Shown: piece after piece, positions 49,316-58,512 of the stretch
Layout: every line of letters begins with the position of its first letter
How positions within the stretch are numbered: the first letter of the stretch is position 1
Assembly: GCA_040766325.1 (NCBI GenBank)
Contig: JAXGQR010000013.1
Coordinates: forward strand, 1-64,000
DNA: 64,000 bases
Reading direction: 5' to 3'
Source of the DNA: Dehalobacterium sp040766325
GTDB taxonomy: Bacteria > Bacillota > Dehalobacteriia > Dehalobacteriales > Dehalobacteriaceae
Position numbers and translations under genes: made by a program
Notes under the pieces: generated by a model
Database searches by the model: none
Seen by the model: only the letters and a program-made list of their open reading frames with translations
Told to the model about the DNA's origin: nothing

Positions 49316-51517
49316 TTATTCTTTCTCTGGATTGCTGATATCGGCAAATTTTTTTAGCATGAGACGCATAGATTGCCAGGATTTCAAGAAGTAATCAGCA
49401 TTAGTATTACCCAAGCCAATTTTAACTTTAAAAGCACCTTGGGGTAGGGCGGCGAATAAATCTTCATCAGTATAATCATCTCCAGCCGCGAAAATAAAAT
49501 TATAATCTTGATGTTGGATAAAATATGAAGACCCGAATCCTTTGTTGACTCTGGAGTCCTTAACCTCTAATACCTTATTACCTTCCTGGAGACCAAGGGT
49601 TTCGGATTCAGTGATGGAGCGTAGGGTTTCCTTTACTTCACTCAGTTTTATCGAGATGATGTAGGGATTACATTTTCGGTAGTGCCAAGCCAGGGAATAG
49701 TCTTTTTCTTCGATAAAGGATCCAGGTATGCGGTCGGAATAAAACTCCATAATGTGGCGGATAGGTGCTTTCCAATCATTGTCCAGAGTTGCGGTCATCG
49801 TCCATTCCTGTCCGGGAGAACGCAACCATAATCCGTGAGAGGCGATGAGATGCAGGTTAAGATCATGGAACCATTTTTCTAAGTCATGCCTTTCTCTACC
49901 GGAGATAATGACCAGTGTGTTCTTAAGATCATCGGCCAAGATCCTTAATAAACATTTCAGTTCCTTATCCGGTTTGGCCTGGTGGGGCAGTGGGTTAAAA
50001 CCTACTAAGGTACCGTCATAATCTAATAAGAGAAGACGTTTCTCGGCATTTTGATAAGCAGTTTCGATAAAACGACTGTCTTTTTCAATGCTTCTTTGGG
50101 CTATCATCTGGTTTGATTCCGTAACGGTACGCTGTAAATCATTTAAAAACTCTTCCGCCCAAAATTCTACATTATAGCGCATTATTCTGCGGCGCATCAT
50201 TTTATTTCTCATCAATTTTTCCTCACGAGGCATTTCCAAGGCCGTTTTGATTCCTTCTAAGATGGCATCGAAATCATTGGCATTGACGATTACTGCTTCA
50301 CCTAATTCGCAGGCTGCACCGGCGGTTTCACTAATCACAACCATCCCTTCGCAATCTGTTCTGGCTGCAATGTACTCTTTACATACTAGGTTCATACCGT
50401 CTCTTAGAGGTGTGACCAATAACACGTCTGAATGACGATAAAGGTCAATTAAGCTTTCCTGTGAAAAGGAACGGAAGAAATACCAGACGGGCATCCAGGT
50501 GAATGTGCCAAATTTTCCGTTGATGGAGCTGACAATTTCAGTGATTTCCTTTCTTAATTCATCGTAAGTACCAACCCCTTCTCGTGAGGGGGCCACAATT
50601 AAATTAAATCTGACCTTTTCCCGATATTCCGGATATTTTGCCAGGAAACGACCAAAGGCTCTAAGTCGATGTGGAATGCCTTTAGTATAATCCAAGCGAT
50701 CCACGGATAAAATGATCTTCATATCTTCGGTATTGTCGATAATTTCCCTAGTCTCTTTCTGAAAAGAGCTGTCCTCAAACTCTTTTTCGAAAAATTGGTA
50801 ATCAATACCCATGGGGAAAGCACCGATTTGAACGTAGCGATCCTCATAGCTGATGCGGTTCATAGTATTTTCCAGACCTAGCAAGTGGCGGATGCTACTT
50901 AAAAAGTGGCGCACATACTCATAAGTATGAAATCCGATCAGGTCTGCGCCCAACATTCCCCTCAGAATTTCCTTGCGCCAAATCAAAAGTCGAAAAATTT
51001 CGAAAGAAGGAAAAGGAATATGCAGGAAAAATCCCACCTGAGTATTGGGGTATTTTTCCTTAATCATTTGGGGCAGCAGCATTAATTGATAATCGTGCAC
51101 CCAAATAATATCATTTTCACCGACCACCGACTCCACAGTATTGAAGAACTTCTTATTAACTTCTTCGTATGCTTTCCACGTCTCGACCTCGTATTTAACT
51201 TTGCTTGCAAAATAATGAAATAAGGGCCAGATCGTTTCATTACAAAACCCGTTATAATAGCGGTCAATTTCTCCTTCTGTTAAAAAAACGGGAAGACATT
51301 GGTGAGTTATGAGTTCTTGCTTAATAGCATTTTTTTCCTCAAGACTAATTTTTTCATCTGCCAATCCTGACCAGCCCACCCAAATGCTGTCTGCTTGTTG
51401 ATGATACTTTTTTAGTCCGGTGGCTAGTCCCCCGATACTCTTTTGGTATGCAATAGTTTCATTATTTTTTTTAACAGTAATCGGTAGACGATTGGAAATA
51501 ATAATTGTCTTACTCAT
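49316..51517 (-). CDS. otsAB: Bifunctional trehalose-6-phosphate synthase/phosphatase (OtsA-OtsB fusion)
   Basis: One ~733-residue protein carries both steps of trehalose synthesis. The GT20 synthase half (residues 1-~460) opens IIISNRLPITVKK and has IGGLATGLKKY, WVHDYQLMLLP, SVDRLDYTKGIPHRLRAF and VTPLRDGMNLVCKEYIA. The HAD phosphatase half (~470-734) has LLLLDYDGTLVGF, ISGRERHDLEKWF, and GDDYTDEDLF for magnesium. Fused OtsAB is common in eukaryotes and some bacteria. The start is one of two adjacent ATGs (51520 or 51517) after GGGAGGAGGAGA. The product is an osmolyte or spore/dry-stress protectant. Confidence 0.93.
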   Translation of the reverse strand: MSKTIIISNRLPITVKKNNETIAYQKSIGGLATGLKKYHQQADSIWVGWSGLADEKISLEEKNAIKQELITHQCLPVFLTEGEIDRYYNGFCNETIWPLFHYFASKVKYEVETWKAYEEVNKKFFNTVESVVGENDIIWVHDYQLMLLPQMIKEKYPNTQVGFFLHIPFPSFEIFRLLIWRKEILRGMLGADLIGFHTYEYVRHFLSSIRHLLGLENTMNRISYEDRYVQIGAFPMGIDYQFFEKEFEDSSFQKETREIIDNTEDMKIILSVDRLDYTKGIPHRLRAFGRFLAKYPEYREKVRFNLIVAPSREGVGTYDELRKEITEIVSSINGKFGTFTWMPVWYFFRSFSQESLIDLYRHSDVLLVTPLRDGMNLVCKEYIAARTDCEGMVVISETAGAACELGEAVIVNANDFDAILEGIKTALEMPREEKLMRNKMMRRRIMRYNVEFWAEEFLNDLQRTVTESNQMIAQRSIEKDSRFIETAYQNAEKRLLLLDYDGTLVGFNPLPHQAKPDKELKCLLRILADDLKNTLVIISGRERHDLEKWFHDLNLHLIASHGLWLRSPGQEWTMTATLDNDWKAPIRHIMEFYSDRIPGSFIEEKDYSLAWHYRKCNPYIISIKLSEVKETLRSITESETLGLQEGNKVLEVKDSRVNKGFGSSYFIQHQDYNFIFAAGDDYTDEDLFAALPQGAFKVKIGLGNTNADYFLKSWQSMRLMLKKFADISNPEKE

Positions 51518-51791
51518 CATTCTCCTCCTCCCTTGATTAATAGGATTATAGGGCTATAATTAAATCTAATAGCATTTATTTTCTTTGATATACATAAATA
51601 TACAGTTGAATGCATTATTTGGAAATGTTTTTTCCAAATTGTTTTTATTATTAGTTTCAACAAATGTTCCATTAATTCCTTGTTATAACAATAATTTTTA
51701 GGAATTTGGTCTAAAAACTAACAATTGGAGTTGAATTCTAAGAATTTAAATGGCTCTTTGTAATAATGAAAGTTTAAGCATAGGGGGGATA

Positions 51792-52430
51792 ATGATAAAA
51801 TATCATGCCATTATTTTTGATCTAGACGGGGTTATTTGTAGTACGGATCATAGTCATTATTTAGCCTGGAAAAAAATTGCTGATGAAATCGGGGTATATT
51901 TTGATGAAATAGTAAACAACCAACTACGTGGTATCGGTAGAATGGAAAGCCTGGAAGCTCTGCTGGGATCTAAGAGTGATGAATTTTCTCATGAAGCAAA
52001 AAAAAAGCTAGCTGAGCAAAAAAATATGATATACCGTAATTTGCTAAAGAAAATGTCGCCTCAGGATCTGAGCCCTGAGGTAAAAAAAACTTTGGATCAG
52101 ATTAAGAACCGAGGAATTAAAATCGCTATAGGTTCTTCCAGTAAAAATGCTAAACTAATTTTAAAACAAATCGGATTGGAGAATTATTTTGATGTCATTT
52201 CTGACGGCACCAATATTACCCGCTCCAAACCGGACCCGGAAGTATTTTTGAAAGCAAGTGATTATTTGAAAATTGCACCAGAATATTGTTTGGTGGTTGA
52301 GGATGCTATAGCAGGTGTGGAAGCTGCGCTGTCCGCTAACATGGATTGTGCTGCTATCGGTGATGCTGCAAACTACGAAAAGGCTACCTATAAATTGGAG
52401 CATTTTTCTGATCTTTTGCAATTTGTCTAA
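51792..52430 (+). CDS. pgmB: Beta-phosphoglucomutase
   Basis: PgmB converts beta-glucose 1-phosphate to glucose 6-phosphate. It is a HAD enzyme of 212 residues. The nucleophile motif FDLDGVICSTDHSHYLAW shows the TD-x-x-H and AW of the beta-PGM clan. The cap has RGIGRMESLEALL, followed by SSSKNA, the lysine region KPDPEVFLKA and VVEDAIAGVEAA. ATG 51792 is just after AGGGGGGATA; an ATG at 51750 adds 14 residues and lacks an obvious site. It is divergent from otsAB-GH65 across ~270 AT-rich bases. It handles the product of the GH65 enzyme. Confidence 0.9.
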   Translation: MIKYHAIIFDLDGVICSTDHSHYLAWKKIADEIGVYFDEIVNNQLRGIGRMESLEALLGSKSDEFSHEAKKKLAEQKNMIYRNLLKKMSPQDLSPEVKKTLDQIKNRGIKIAIGSSSKNAKLILKQIGLENYFDVISDGTNITRSKPDPEVFLKASDYLKIAPEYCLVVEDAIAGVEAALSANMDCAAIGDAANYEKATYKLEHFSDLLQFV

Positions 52431-52470
52431 CTATCTCCATCATGCCTGGCCAATATAGACACAAAAAAAT

Positions 52471-52499
52471 GGACAAGCCTTGACAAGTCAAGACTGTCC
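52471..52499. terminator. Bidirectional terminator between pgmB and deacetylase gene
   Basis: GGACAAGCCTTGAC pairs with GTCAAGACTGTCC around a two-base loop, with A-rich and T-rich sequence on either side. The flanking genes converge. Confidence 0.75.
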
Positions 52500-52518
52500 T
52501 TATATTTATGAAAATCTT

Positions 52519-53491
52519 TTAGAGGAGAAGCTCCGCCACCGGCACAATCTTGTAACCCATTTCGGCAAGGCCTTCAAAAATCTTTGGTAAGGCAGCCAAG
52601 GTGCTGGGTTTTCCTTCGTGGAGGAGAATAATTGCCCCGTCTTTGACGTGGGATAGAACGTGATTAGCAATTAGATTGGAGTCCTCTACTTCCCAGTCCC
52701 GGGGATCGATATTCCAGCCAATAGAGGTAAGACCAAAGTTCTGGGCGGTCTCAGTAACCATATTATTGTAATCACCGTAGGGAGGGCGGAAAAACTTGAT
52801 CTCACTTATGGAATTAAAACTGGCCATGGACTTACGAAAATCCTCTTGAAGAATCTCCGGTGATTTCAAGTTTAGTCTGCCGTGACGATAAGAATGACTG
52901 CCGATGGTTTGCCCCATATCAACGACTTTTTGCGCTAAGTGCGGGTATTTATCCACCTGGACACCAATCATAAAGAAGGTAGCGGGAACTTGATATTCAT
53001 CTAAAACACGAAGATATTCTGCTGTATAATTGGGCACAGGTCCGTCATCAAAGGTGAGAGCTACTTTTTTTCCTGCTTGACTGTTCCCGGAGAAAATTGG
53101 GGTTTTCTTAGAAGAAGGAGAAGCAGGAGGGTCAGTTACAATAGGTGGAGATGCGATAGGTTCAGACGATGACGGAACATTATTTTCTTTTATTATATCG
53201 TTTTGTTGATCTGATTCAGGAATTTGTACAGATGGAAGATTTGCTTCAGATTGGTTTTCAATAATGGAATCACTTACCGGGGTCTCCGGCACTTGCTCAG
53301 AAATTGCAGGAGGATGCTTGTCCACTGTAGTTACAGGGAGGGTGTTCTCCTTCTTTTCTGGATTGGCATAAAGGGAATGCCCTTTTGGATAAGAATAACT
53401 AGAAATAAGAGTGCGAAAATCAAGGAAATCCAGATCATCGCCGAGGTAAAGTACCCTTTCGTTTTCTTAGCCTTCGCCTTTTTTTTGTCAT
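52519..53491 (-). CDS. Membrane-anchored polysaccharide deacetylase (NodB homology), two frameshifts near the 5' end
   Basis: This is a CE4-type deacetylase acting on cell-wall or capsular glycans outside the membrane. The NodB domain (~100-265 of the main frame) has the first motif TFDDGPVPNYT, the zinc pair SHSYRHGRL, the FFRPPYGDYN motif and the C-terminal LLHEGKPST. Ahead of it are a Pro/Ser/Glu-rich linker and, in another frame, a Lys-rich start and one membrane helix (WISLIFALLFLVILIQKG). Joining them needs one A in an eight-A run just after ATG 53491 (RBS AGGAGG) and one indel near 53365. Both look like sequence slips. Confidence 0.85.
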
Positions 53492-53604
53492 AACAAATCC
53501 TCCTGATGTGTGTATAAGTATCTACAATCATTTGAATACTTAATAGACGAAACAAAACTAAAAAAGTTTTCATTTTTCGATAAAAAACGCAAATTTCGCC
53601 TTAT

Positions 53605-53790
53605 TTACTCATATAATGATGATTGGTTTTTAGATACTATATCACATCGGTGCTGGTTTTTGTCATTTTTTTTACTGTTTCGATAATAATTTATGATCAG
53701 TTTATCCATTTCCTCACTGATACGTAACAATCTCTCGTGATGTAAATTGCCCACCTGCTCCTTCGTTTGGACTGAATGATGATTTAGCAT
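53605..53790 (-). CDS. Spo0E-like small regulator
   Basis: This is a 61-residue protein whose centre ISEEMDKLIINYYR matches the conserved core of Spo0E-type aspartyl-phosphate phosphatases (S-Q-x-LD-x-LI-x-x-Y). Such proteins remove phosphate from Spo0A and delay sporulation. The N-terminal half is shorter than usual, so the hairpin may be incomplete. Its ATG overlaps the stop of the XRE regulator upstream (ATGCTAA), so the two are translationally coupled. Confidence 0.6.
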   Translation of the reverse strand: MLNHHSVQTKEQVGNLHHERLLRISEEMDKLIINYYRNSKKNDKNQHRCDIVSKNQSSLYE

Positions 53791-54107
53791 CTTTCTTTTT
53801 CTTCCAGCTTACTTATAATATCATTATTCTTACATTGACCATTTTGAGTGCCAATTTTTTTGTGACCACCGATATCCAATGACACCACCGGATCCTCGTT
53901 TTCTTGAAAGAAAATCTCATCAATGGATACTTCAAAAAAGTCGGCGATATTTTTGGCCAGGCGCAGACTAGGATCTCGATCCCCGGTTTCAATCATATTG
54001 TAATGACTGCGAGATATTCGTAAAGAATTAGCTACCTTTTGCTGGGTAATCCTCATAGACCATTCCTTCTCTTTGCGTTTTCTTATCTCGGCTAGATTGT
54101 TTTTCAA
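53784..54107 (-). CDS. XRE-family DNA-binding protein
   Basis: This is a small repressor-type protein of about 107 residues. Its helix-turn-helix, TQQKVANSLRISRSHYNMIE, lies near residues 20-40 and is followed by GDRDPSLRLAKNIADFFEVSIDEIFF. The C-terminus is charged and without a known domain. TTG 54107 is chosen for its good RBS (AAAGGGAGA, spacing seven); an in-frame ATG at 54125 lies before that site. The gene diverges from the S24-type repressor at 54391, with a palindromic operator between them. Confidence 0.8.
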   Translation of the reverse strand: MKNNLAEIRKRKEKEWSMRITQQKVANSLRISRSHYNMIETGDRDPSLRLAKNIADFFEVSIDEIFFQENEDPVVSLDIGGHKKIGTQNGQCKNNDIISKLEEKERC

Positions 54108-54326
54108 GGGTAGTCTCCCTTTCATTATTTATTTTACTAACTATGTAGTTATACGCCAAGATTTAAAAGTTCTAGAATAGGCTTCAATTAGACGACAGAT
54201 TCCTGCTAAATGTTTCAGCATTTTGTAAATGTTTTCAAAAAAATAGTTTATTTGTCATATTAATAATAGTCACAAAAAGTAACAGTGTCAATCAAAAAAA
54301 TGTTTCTAAAGGTGACAAATTATTTC

Positions 54327-54351
54327 ATAATATCACTTATTGTGATATTAT
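54327..54351. promoter_or_regulatory. Palindromic operator between divergent regulator genes
   Basis: ATAATATCAC (54327-54336) and GTGATATTAT (54342-54351) are perfect 10-bp arms with a five-base spacer. The site ends 40 bases before the GTG at 54391, where it would cover or follow the promoter. XRE repressors commonly bind sites of this size, so autoregulation by one of the two flanking proteins is likely but not shown. Confidence 0.65.
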
Positions 54352-54390
54352 TTTGTGAGGTCTGTTTGTTGACTTAAAGAGGATGATTTT

Positions 54391-54885
54391 GTGTTTGATG
54401 AATGTTTAAAAAAGCTGCGCAAAGAGAGAATGATTTCACAAAAAAAACTGTCAGAGGTACTAGAGTTAAGTCGTTCTACCATTGCACAATATGAAGCGGG
54501 AACCCGTGCTCCTGATTTTCCGACTTTAATTAAAATTGCCCAATATTTCGATGTAACCATCGATTATTTGTTGGACAATGAATCAAAAAAACAGAAGACA
54601 GATTCCTTTGATCAGGATCTTTTTTTCTTTTATGTTAAGGACGAATCCATGAAAAATGCACGGATCTTAAAAGGTGACTGGGCTATGGTTCAAAAACAAA
54701 ATAATTTTAATAATGGAGATATAGTATTGTTAACCATGCATGATAATGAGCCTTTTATAAGAAAAGCTTTTTTTAAAGATCATATTGTCGCATTGATACC
54801 CGAAAACCCTGATTATGAGGTACAGTTAGCCAATATGCTAGAAGTGTCTATTTTAGGAAAAGTGATCGGAGTACGTTTTGAATAA
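54391..54885 (+). CDS. XRE repressor with S24 (LexA/CI-like) C-terminal domain
   Basis: This is a 164-residue regulator. The N-terminal helix-turn-helix is SQKKLSEVLELSRSTIAQYE (residues ~17-36). The C-terminal half has the S24 fold with a serine in KDESMKNARILKGD and a lysine in PFIRKAFF, the catalytic pair of LexA/CI self-cleavage. The Ala-Gly cleavage site is not obvious, so DNA-damage-induced cleavage is uncertain. GTG 54391 follows AAGAGGA at seven bases. No phage genes are nearby, so this may be a stand-alone stress regulator. Confidence 0.85.
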   Translation: MFDECLKKLRKERMISQKKLSEVLELSRSTIAQYEAGTRAPDFPTLIKIAQYFDVTIDYLLDNESKKQKTDSFDQDLFFFYVKDESMKNARILKGDWAMVQKQNNFNNGDIVLLTMHDNEPFIRKAFFKDHIVALIPENPDYEVQLANMLEVSILGKVIGVRFE

Positions 54886-54935
54886 TTTTCCTATCGGGTG
54901 TAAAACTAAGACACAATCGGTCGAATTATTAAGAA

Positions 54936-56170
54936 GTGAAAAGAGCAATGGAACGAAGGAAAAAGATAATGCATGTATTACACGTTGTACGGCCCATGGG
55001 TGGTGGCATGAAACAACACGTTCTGTCTCTGCTGGGTAATTTTGATCAAAGCAAATATCAAATAACCCTGGCCTGTCCGGATAGGCAAAGTTGGACGGAG
55101 TTAATAACAGATTCCCAGGTGGAAGTGATTGATTTTCCCTTGAAAGGTAATCTTTCTTTATGGTCTGATCTGACAAATATTCAAAGACTGAAACAGCTGA
55201 TTCTAAAGAGAAGAATTGATCTGGTGCATACCCATGGCATGAAAGCAGGATTGGTGGGACGCATCGCCGGTTTGATGTCCGGATTAATGGGACAACATGA
55301 CTTGCCTTATTTTCTTGCCACCGTACATAATTCTGTCTATCAATATCCAATGTTAAAATCTCAGCGTTGGTTCATTAGTAAAGTCCAATCATATCTAGGA
55401 CGTCATACAGATAGTTTTATCGCTGTTTCTAATGGCTTAAAAAATGAGCTTATGCGCTGGGAAGGGATTCCTGCGTCTAAAATTTCTGTGATTTATAATG
55501 GTATCAATTTGAATAATTTCTCTTCCTTTCCTCGGTCTATGTTGCTGGAAGCGAAGTTTCGCTTAGGTTTAAACCCTGATCTTCCCGTGGTGGGGATGGT
55601 AGCTCGCTGTGCACCTCAAAAAGGGGGGGGGTTTTTCTCAGTGCTGCACGACAATTAAGCAGCATGTTGGAAGATGTGCAATTTTTGGTGGTGGGAGATG
55701 GTCCTTTACGTTTACTATGGGAAAAGGAGGCTCGTGCCCTGGGTTTAACGGAGAAGGTTCGATTTTTAGGTCATCATCCCCGCCCGGGTGAGATTTATCC
55801 GCTATTGGATGTTTATGTTCTTCCATCCTTATCCGAGGGACTGCCTTTGGGGGTAATTGAGGCCATGGCTGCTCAAAGGCCGATTCTTGCAACTTGGGCA
55901 GGAGGGATCCCAGAGTTAATTCAACATCGAAAAACAGGTTTATTAGTGCCGCCTGGTGATAGCTCGTCATTAGCCCAAGGTATGATGGAGCTTCTTACTC
56001 GACGCACATGGGCCTCTAGGCTGGGCAAAGCTGCCGGTGTTATAGCTCGGAGCCGTTTTTCAGAGCAGGAAATGGTACGCCAAACTGAGGACTTGTATCA
56101 TGTTATTGCACACCGAATCCTGCATGAAAAGGATAAGCCCAAGGCCAAAGGACGGTGGGCCCGTGCGTAA
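54936..56170 (+). CDS. Family 4 glycosyltransferase, one frameshift in a G-run
   Basis: This is a retaining GT-B enzyme for cell-surface glycan assembly. The N-terminal domain opens MHVLHVVRPMGGGMKQHVLSLL and has VHTHGMKAGLVGRI. The donor-site domain has VIYNGINLNNF, VVGDGPLRLLWEKEA, and the E-x7-E motif in SLSEGLPLGVIEAMA. The frame breaks at nine consecutive G (55623-55631). Adjusting that run joins ARCAPQKG to FLSAARQLSSM and gives ~410 residues. The long homopolymer makes a sequence error, or phase-variable slippage, possible. Its end overlaps the next gene by eight bases. Confidence 0.85.
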
Positions 56171-58463
56171 AAGAAGGAAGAATTTGCTTGCAGCTTTTTG
56201 TACGAGGATGCTCGGGATCTTTTTGCTATTAGTGATTTTTTCCCTTTCTAATACAGCCGCTGCGCAAAATCCCAATGATTTTGTCTCGATTAAGGAAAAA
56301 CAAAAGGTAGTCATGGTACTGGTGGATTACCTATCTTTAGAAGATCTGGCATCAAAAGAAATGACCACTGTGCATAGAATGATGCGGGAAGGGGGTTTAG
56401 GTCTCATGAACGCAAATACGGCAGGGGGAAGGGTGCGTGCCCACAGCTTGGTGACCATCGGTGCCGGTCGTGTAGCCTTAGGGAGTGATGATGTTGGTTT
56501 AGCCCTTTTACCTGGAGAGATGTATCAGCATCAGACGGGGGGAGATGTTTATCGCAGGCGTACCGGAGATGAAGCCCCGGAGGGCACAGATTTACTTCAT
56601 CTTGATATTCCCACCCTCCGCCGCACTTTTGACGGGAACAGATCCATAGGTGTGCCGGGTCTGTTAGGAGAAGCCCTGCATCAAGGGGGCTTTACCACCG
56701 CTTATATCGGAGGGGCAGATCGAAAAAAAAATGATAGCCTAGAGTATAGACGCCATGGAGCGACAGTGGTCATGGATCGTAGGGGGCGGGTGGATTTTGC
56801 CCTGGTGGGAGAAGAGCTTTTGGAAATAAAAGAAAAAGGCATTTTTACTGAGGGTGATGATTATGATGCTCTGGGCATAGCCCTTTCTAAAGCCCTGACC
56901 CAGGCCGATTTTATTGTAGTAGAAACTGGGGATACAATACGTCTAATGGAGGAAGAAACAAGGGTTGGGGAGGAGGTCTTTGAGGAAAATAAAAAAAATG
57001 TTCTAAAAGAGCTTGACCTTTTTTTAGCCGAAATGCTGACCAGGGTGGAGCACTACAATACCCTGGTGCTGGTGGTAACACCCACTCCTTCCCGTACCAT
57101 GATTAAGGAAAAAAATTTAGTAACCCCTTTGATTCTTTGGCAAAAGGACGGAGCAACAGGTTTTCTGGCATCCGGCACCACCAGACGGGAGGGTATTGTG
57201 GCCAATACAGACATTGCACCAACGGTGTTGGACTTTTTTCACCTGCCAGTGCCGGAGGGGATGCATGGACGAAAGATGACGATTTTACCTACTCTTGAAA
57301 CTAATAAAAGTGCATCCTTGATTCGCTTAAATGAAGAAATGATCTTTATCAACCGTTATCGATCCCCTTTGGTAAAAGGATACGTTCTGGGACAAATCAT
57401 TCTAGTAGTGGGAGCGGTGGGAACTTTATTTATTAATCATGGTCTGGGAATCACAAGGAAGGAGACTGAGAAAAGCACGGCTTTATCTATGCATGCCCTA
57501 ATTAAGGTGGCTCTGTTGGCTTTGTCTGCAGTACCCTTAACCCTCTTAATTATGGGTGCCTATCCCGGTCCGTCTCTTGGAGTTTTTATCACTCTAATCA
57601 TGGTCTGTATTCTTATTTTGACTGTCTTAGCTTTAAAGATAGGTGGGATTCATCCCCTGGCTCCTTTCTGTTTCCTGTTCAGTCTTACCGCCGGAGCAAT
57701 TCTATTGGACATTCTATGGGGAGCACCCTTGATGCAGCGATCTATTTTAGGATACGATGCCATGGGAGGGGCTCGCTATTACGGGATTGGCAATGAATTT
57801 ATGGGGGTTTGGCTGGGCGCAGCAATGATTGCTATGGCTTCTCTAATAGAGATCAGCCGAAGCAAAAAAAAGACAATTATTTTCGCCTCAGTTTTTTTTG
57901 CATCAATAATTTTTTTCCTAGCATCTCCGCGCCTAGGTACCAATGCCGGCGGCTCTGTGGCTGCGTTAGTAGGTTTTGGTATCATGATGTATCTCTTGAA
58001 TTTCAAAGAAATCTCCCCTAAAGTGTTTCTACTGTTAGGAGGAATTCTTCTCACCGGTCTCTTGAGTTTTGCTCTGTGGGATGCGGGGCAGAGTGTCAGC
58101 CTCCAATCCCATTTTGGACGTACTATCAACGCTTTAAAAACCAATGGAATTGCTGAAGCATATGATATTATTGTGCGCAAAGGTGCCATGAATCTTAAAT
58201 TGATTCGATGGACGATTTGGAGCAGGGTTTTTTTAGTGATCCTAGCAGCTACTGTTTTATTCTTTTACTGGCCGTTAGGTGTGATGAAAAAAGCTATGAC
58301 TCAATATCCTTTTCTGGCCAAGGGTTTCTGGGGCGTGGTTTCTGGTTGTATCACTGCCTTGATCTTTAATGATTCCGGAATTGTGGCGGCAGCCACCATG
58401 AGTATTTTTATGGCGGCACCCTTGATTTTTATAGTTATAGAAGGACAGGAACAAGATTGGTAG
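56163..58463 (+). CDS. Large membrane protein: exported alkaline-phosphatase-like domain plus multi-helix C-terminus
   Basis: This is a 766-residue protein of unknown function. A basic N-terminus and hydrophobic stretch (RMLGIFLLLVIFSLSNTAAAQ) look like a signal peptide or anchor. Residues ~40-400 show an alkaline-phosphatase-superfamily pattern (KVVMVLVDYLSLEDL; ANTDIAPTVLDFFHLP; a HGR near the end). The rest (~415-760) has about ten membrane helices, with YYGIGNEFMGVWLG and a conserved-looking LASPRLGTNAGGS loop. GTG 56163 is preferred (AAAGGA upstream) over ATG 56100 and 56124, which lack a site. The overlap with the glycosyltransferase gene suggests a joint role in surface polysaccharide export or modification. 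Confidence 0.7.
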   Translation: MRKRRKNLLAAFCTRMLGIFLLLVIFSLSNTAAAQNPNDFVSIKEKQKVVMVLVDYLSLEDLASKEMTTVHRMMREGGLGLMNANTAGGRVRAHSLVTIGAGRVALGSDDVGLALLPGEMYQHQTGGDVYRRRTGDEAPEGTDLLHLDIPTLRRTFDGNRSIGVPGLLGEALHQGGFTTAYIGGADRKKNDSLEYRRHGATVVMDRRGRVDFALVGEELLEIKEKGIFTEGDDYDALGIALSKALTQADFIVVETGDTIRLMEEETRVGEEVFEENKKNVLKELDLFLAEMLTRVEHYNTLVLVVTPTPSRTMIKEKNLVTPLILWQKDGATGFLASGTTRREGIVANTDIAPTVLDFFHLPVPEGMHGRKMTILPTLETNKSASLIRLNEEMIFINRYRSPLVKGYVLGQIILVVGAVGTLFINHGLGITRKETEKSTALSMHALIKVALLALSAVPLTLLIMGAYPGPSLGVFITLIMVCILILTVLALKIGGIHPLAPFCFLFSLTAGAILLDILWGAPLMQRSILGYDAMGGARYYGIGNEFMGVWLGAAMIAMASLIEISRSKKKTIIFASVFFASIIFFLASPRLGTNAGGSVAALVGFGIMMYLLNFKEISPKVFLLLGGILLTGLLSFALWDAGQSVSLQSHFGRTINALKTNGIAEAYDIIVRKGAMNLKLIRWTIWSRVFLVILAATVLFFYWPLGVMKKAMTQYPFLAKGFWGVVSGCITALIFNDSGIVAAATMSIFMAAPLIFIVIEGQEQDW

Positions 58464-58512
58464 TTAATCTAATCAGTAGCCTAGCTACCCTGAAAATATT
58501 TGATTTTTCTAC

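Noticed and set aside
54327..54351. Palindrome as a LexA SOS box
   Set aside because: It does not match the Firmicute (GAAC-N4-GTTC) or proteobacterial (CTG-N10-CAG) SOS box. An XRE operator is the simpler reading.
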